Of a DNA stretch of 64,000 nt, positions 61,155 to 64,000 are shown piece after piece. A model generated the notes under the pieces. That model made no database searches and was not told the DNA's origin. It was given only the letters and a program-made list of their open reading frames with translations. Source of the stretch: Roseovarius sp. (GTDB lineage: Bacteria > Pseudomonadota > Alphaproteobacteria > Rhodobacterales > Rhodobacteraceae). Each line of letters starts with the position of its first letter. The first letter of the stretch is position 1. The stretch spans positions 467,581 through 531,580 of the forward strand of contig NZ_JALUXE010000034.1 of assembly GCF_027019125.1 (NCBI RefSeq), in the 5' to 3' direction. A program made the position numbers and the translations under genes.

Positions 61155-62129
61155 ATGTTCAAGGCCAGACGTTACATCACCGCAGGCGGCACGCTCGCCT
61201 GTGCATTGGGAATAGGCTATTTCATGCAGGCCGGGGCACAGAGCCCCGCGGCGGGCGTCGAACTGGCCTCCTCCCCGGCTCTTGAGGCCCCGGTTGAGAT
61301 CACCCAGATTGAGCTGACCTCGGCTGAGGCGGTGCCCCCAATGACCGCGCCAGAGCCCGTGGCCCTGCCTGCCGCCCCTGTGACGCTTGCCGTGGCAGAA
61401 GAGGCCCAGCGGACCAACACGTTGCCCAGGGAAGAGGTCGCGCCAAGTTTCGCCTGTGACTATGTCATGCAGGCCCGCGCACAGGCCGCTGCCATGGTCG
61501 AGGTGACACTCAGCGCGCCCTGCCAGCCTAACACCGGATATACGTTGCATCACAACGGCATGATGTTCACAGCTGTGACCGATGATCACGGCGAGAGCAC
61601 GTTGAGCGTGCCCGCTCTGGCCGAAGCGGCGGTGTTCATCGCGGCCTTTGAGGATGGACAGGGGGCCATTGCCACCGCGACCGTGGATACCTTGGCGCTT
61701 TATGACCGTCTTGTCGTGCAGTGGCGGGGTGGTGATGCGCTGCACTTGCACGCGCTCGAATTTGGTGCGGAGTTTGGCGAGGCAGGTCACGTCTGGGCCG
61801 GTGCTGGTCAGGATACGACACGCGCACTCAAGGGCGAGGGCGGATTCCTCACCTCTCTGGGTGAGCGTGAGATGGATCACGCGCTACGCGCCGAGGTCTA
61901 TACATTTCCCACCGGGGCCTCATCTCGGGATGGCATCGTCCAGCTGCAGGTCGAGGCCGAGGTGACAGACGCCAATTGCAGCCGCGATTTCGAGGCGCAA
62001 TCCATCGCTACCGGCGCGAACGGGCTCGAAGTGCAGGATATCGTGCTGGCAATGCCCGATTGCGAGGGGACCGGCGACTTTCTTGTGTTGAAAAACCTGT
62101 TCAATGACCTGAAGATCGCGTCCAACTGA
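61155..62129 (+). CDS. Unknown exported or anchored protein downstream of secA
   Basis: A 324-residue protein. The N-terminus (MFKARRYITAGGTLACALGI) forms one hydrophobic segment that may be an uncleaved anchor or signal. A Pro/Ala/Glu-rich linker follows to about residue 95. The rest is a soluble, beta-rich domain with cysteines at SFACDYVMQARA, SAPCQPNTGYTLHHNG, DANCSRDFEA and AMPDCEGTGDF, consistent with two disulfides in the periplasm. No family is recognised. It lies 26 bases before the binding-protein/OmpA gene, so the two are likely cotranscribed and may act together in the envelope. Confidence 0.72.
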   Translation: MFKARRYITAGGTLACALGIGYFMQAGAQSPAAGVELASSPALEAPVEITQIELTSAEAVPPMTAPEPVALPAAPVTLAVAEEAQRTNTLPREEVAPSFACDYVMQARAQAAAMVEVTLSAPCQPNTGYTLHHNGMMFTAVTDDHGESTLSVPALAEAAVFIAAFEDGQGAIATATVDTLALYDRLVVQWRGGDALHLHALEFGAEFGEAGHVWAGAGQDTTRALKGEGGFLTSLGEREMDHALRAEVYTFPTGASSRDGIVQLQVEAEVTDANCSRDFEAQSIATGANGLEVQDIVLAMPDCEGTGDFLVLKNLFNDLKIASN

Positions 62130-62154
62130 GGCGCGGTCTTGCAGGGGGCGAGCT

Positions 62155-63711
62155 ATGACAATTCTGCGTGCGGCGATTATCGCCGCACTTTGGTTTTTGG
62201 CCCAGCCGGGCGTTGCGCTAGCACAGGATGTCACGCTGCGCTCTCATGACGGCGCGGTTGAGATTTCTGGCAATCTTTTGGGCTTTGATGGTGAATTTTA
62301 CCGTGTAGATACGATTTACGGCGAGTTGACGGTCGATGGTTCGGGCGTGGCTTGCGAGGGGCCGGGCTGTCCGGATCTGGAACATTACGTGGCGCGGTTG
62401 GTGTTCTCCGGGGCACCTACGATTGGCCGGGTGTTGATGCCCGCGTTGATCGAGGCGTTTGGCATCCGCGGTGGTTACGAAGTGACCCGCGAAGACATAA
62501 GCCCGCAAGAGTTGGTTTTTACGCTGCATCAGGGCGACGGTACGCTGGTCGGTGAATTCGTCTTTCGTTTGACCAATACCGATGAGGGCTTTGCCGATCT
62601 TCTTGCGAACGAGGCCGACATTGCCCTGACCCTGCGCGAGGCGCGACAGGATGAGATCACGCGCGCACGCGAGGCGGGATTGGGCAACCTGATGGCGCCG
62701 GGACAGGTGCGGGTGCTGGCGCTTGATGCCCTTATTCCCGTGGTCGCACCAAGCAATTCGGTTCAGGGCATCAGTCTTCGGGAATTGGCGCAGGTGCTGT
62801 CGGGCGAAATCACCAATTGGGTCGCTTTGGGGGGGCCAGATGCGCCCATTGACGTGCATCTCTGGGACGCGAGCACTGGCATAGGCCAGGCCAGCGTCGA
62901 TCAGGTGCTGCGCCCCGATGGGCGGGACGTTATCGCCAACGCAGTGCGGCATCCCGACGGCTCCGCATTTGCCGAAGCGGTCGCGCGCGATCCCTTCGCG
63001 ATTGGACTGACAACACGCTCGGAGCAGGGCGACACCTGGGAATTGGCGCTCACGGGGGACTGTGGCTTTGCCCTCAGCGCCACGCGCCGCGCGGTCAAGA
63101 CAGAGGATTATCCGCTGACGGCGCCCCTCTTCATCTATTTGCCCGCGCGACGGCTGCCGAAGCTGGGGCGAGAATTCGTGACCTATCTGCGGGATCCCTC
63201 GGCGCAGTTGGTGATCCGGCGGGCAGGCTTCGTTGATCAGACCCCCGAAGAGATCGAGATCAACGCGCAAGGCGACCGATTTGCCAATGCAATTGCGCAG
63301 GCCGGCGCAGAGGTGGGGCTGGAGGAATTGCAGCGCATGGTGCGGGTGCTGGGGCCGCTCAAGCGGTTGACCACCACCTTCCGCTTTGAAGCGGGCTCGA
63401 TCCGGCTTGACGCGCAATCGCGCTCGAATGCCGAGCAACTGGCGCGGGCGATGGAACTGGGCCATTACGATGCGCGGCGCTTGGTCTTTGTTGGCTTTTC
63501 CGATGGGGATGGTCCGGCTGGCACCAATCGCGACATTGCCCTGCGCCGGGCCGAAACCGTGCAGCGTGCCGTAACGCGCGCCGCCGAGACCGCAAATCTG
63601 GAGCGGATCGGTCTGGAGTTGGATGCCTTCGGCGAGGCGATGCCGATGGCCTGCGACGACACCGCTTGGGGGCGGCAGGTGAACCGGCGCGTCGAGGTCT
63701 GGGTGCGGTAA
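62155..63711 (+). CDS. PstS-like periplasmic domain fused to an OmpA-type peptidoglycan-binding domain
   Basis: A 518-residue exported protein (signal MTILRAAIIAALWFLAQPGV, cleavage after ALA). The middle part, about 75-340, resembles type 2 periplasmic binding proteins of the PstS kind: TIGRVLMPALIEAFGIRGGY, NSVQGISLRELAQVLSGEI and TNWVALGG. The C-terminal ~120 residues are an OmpA C-like domain: TTFRFEAGSIRLDAQSRSNA, then RLVFVGFSDGDGPAGTNRDI and LRRAETVQRAV. The OmpA domain would tie it to peptidoglycan, so the binding domain is unlikely to shuttle to an ABC permease. The ligand is unknown. Confidence 0.82.
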   Translation: MTILRAAIIAALWFLAQPGVALAQDVTLRSHDGAVEISGNLLGFDGEFYRVDTIYGELTVDGSGVACEGPGCPDLEHYVARLVFSGAPTIGRVLMPALIEAFGIRGGYEVTREDISPQELVFTLHQGDGTLVGEFVFRLTNTDEGFADLLANEADIALTLREARQDEITRAREAGLGNLMAPGQVRVLALDALIPVVAPSNSVQGISLRELAQVLSGEITNWVALGGPDAPIDVHLWDASTGIGQASVDQVLRPDGRDVIANAVRHPDGSAFAEAVARDPFAIGLTTRSEQGDTWELALTGDCGFALSATRRAVKTEDYPLTAPLFIYLPARRLPKLGREFVTYLRDPSAQLVIRRAGFVDQTPEEIEINAQGDRFANAIAQAGAEVGLEELQRMVRVLGPLKRLTTTFRFEAGSIRLDAQSRSNAEQLARAMELGHYDARRLVFVGFSDGDGPAGTNRDIALRRAETVQRAVTRAAETANLERIGLELDAFGEAMPMACDDTAWGRQVNRRVEVWVR

Positions 63712-63717
63712 CGCAGC

Positions 63718-63897
63718 TCAGAGATAGCCTGCAGAGCGAAAGCTGACCTCAGAAGATTTGCCAATCACGATATGGTCATGCAACGTCAGGCCAAGCGCCT
63801 CGGCGGCGGTCTGCACCTGTCGCGTCATGTCGATATCGGCGGCAGAGGGTGTGGGATCGCCCGAGGGGTGGTTATGCACCTTTTGTGCCCCGTTTTC
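63718..63897 (-). pseudogene. radC: radC 3' fragment, interrupted within the JAMM metal motif
   Basis: Translating leftward-to-right on the minus strand, the last ~53 codons read [20 protein letters not shown] and end [20 protein letters not shown]. This is the C-terminus of RadC, including the JAMM zinc motif H-x-H...D. Directly before the VHNHP, where RadC would have its LILVHNH strand, the sequence turns into unrelated KQ-A-G-N-E codons and a TAA in the same frame (63900-63898). So the gene is cut at about base 63880, and its N-terminal part is not continuous with this fragment in the window. It converges on the OmpA-fusion gene, six bases away. Confidence 0.75.
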
Positions 63898-64000
63898 TTA
63901 TGTGTCCTGCCGTCAAGATCGGTTGGTCTTTCAATGGCTTGTGGACCGAACTCGAACACATAACGGCGCATGCCTGCTGGCATTGGGTGTTTCTGGTTTT
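63880..64000. other. Unidentified DNA joined to the radC fragment (possible insertion element end)
   Basis: From about 63880 to the window edge the sequence no longer matches radC. On the minus strand it has a short open frame that starts near ATG 63976 (MPAGMRRYVFEFGPQAIERP), but I do not recognise it. An insertion sequence or other rearrangement with one end at 63880 would explain it. The other end, any inverted repeat and any target duplication lie outside the window. Confidence 0.45.

Noticed and set aside
63772..63963. A 63-codon plus-strand frame at the end of the window.
   Set aside because: It is antisense to the radC fragment and spans the joint with unrelated DNA; no motif supports it.

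Overview
The window is a high-GC chromosomal segment with tightly packed genes, frequent ATGA, TGATG and TAATG start/stop overlaps and typical Rhodobacteraceae (roseobacter-group) content. The pointers are a CuyA-type L-cysteate sulfo-lyase with a divergent LysR regulator, a CcrM-type GANTC methyltransferase beside rnhB, a NavSp-like sodium channel, a DUF5928 glycosyltransferase, and short intergenic motifs familiar from roseobacter genomes. No rRNA, tRNA or CRISPR array was seen.

Layout: 1-1281 holds the end of an FAD/Fe-S oxidoreductase and a GntR regulator. 1301-10144 (minus) is a nine-gene operon: two polyamine-type ABC permeases, a Tat-type binding protein, an ATPase, a class III aminotransferase, a BKACE beta-keto acid cleavage enzyme, a GNAT acetyltransferase, an acetylpolyamine-amidohydrolase-like deacetylase and an FAD amine/amino-acid oxidase. 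A LysR gene is divergent from it. 11343-17037 holds a Na/Pi symporter, a flavoprotein whose two halves appear in swapped order, a class III cyclase/TolB/TPR protein and a DUF3307 membrane protein. 17065-23126 (minus) is a thiamine operon (thiD-thiO-thiS-thiG-thiE-thiF-like-thiY-like-tenA) led by a TPP riboswitch. 23235-30744 holds MmgE/PrpD, ccrM, rnhB, two small secreted His/Arg/Tyr-rich proteins, a membrane-anchored winged-helix protein and cuyR/cuyA.

30806-41047 carries pheT, ytoQ, lysE, a VOC protein, recF, dnaN, dnaA and rpsT. The recF-dnaN interval has been opened by about 1.7 kb of more AT-rich DNA, flanked by a 17-bp direct repeat, with a truncated integrase, an unknown gene and a perfect DnaA box. 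41206-49790 holds a sulfotransferase, the DUF5928 glycosyltransferase, a HIT protein, the sodium channel, DUF1203, pheS (about 12 kb from pheT), a BLUF photosensor, creatinase and a P1/DmpA peptidase. 49804-55336 is the rimP-nusA-ylxR-infB operon with a promoter, a leader hairpin with a U-run just before rimP, and a clear terminator. 55370-63711 holds a 45-residue small protein, mutT, argJ, a parvulin, secA, an unknown anchored protein and a PstS-like/OmpA fusion. The window closes in a radC reading frame that is broken inside its metal-binding motif by unrelated DNA.

The most notable observations are the circularly permuted flavoprotein (13150-14703), the mobile-element scar between recF and dnaN, the polyamine/BKACE catabolic operon, the TPP riboswitch with a 10-bp anti-P1 helix, the rimP leader hairpin and the overlooked 45-residue gene. 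All functional calls rest on reading translated sequence and remembered family motifs; no database search was run.
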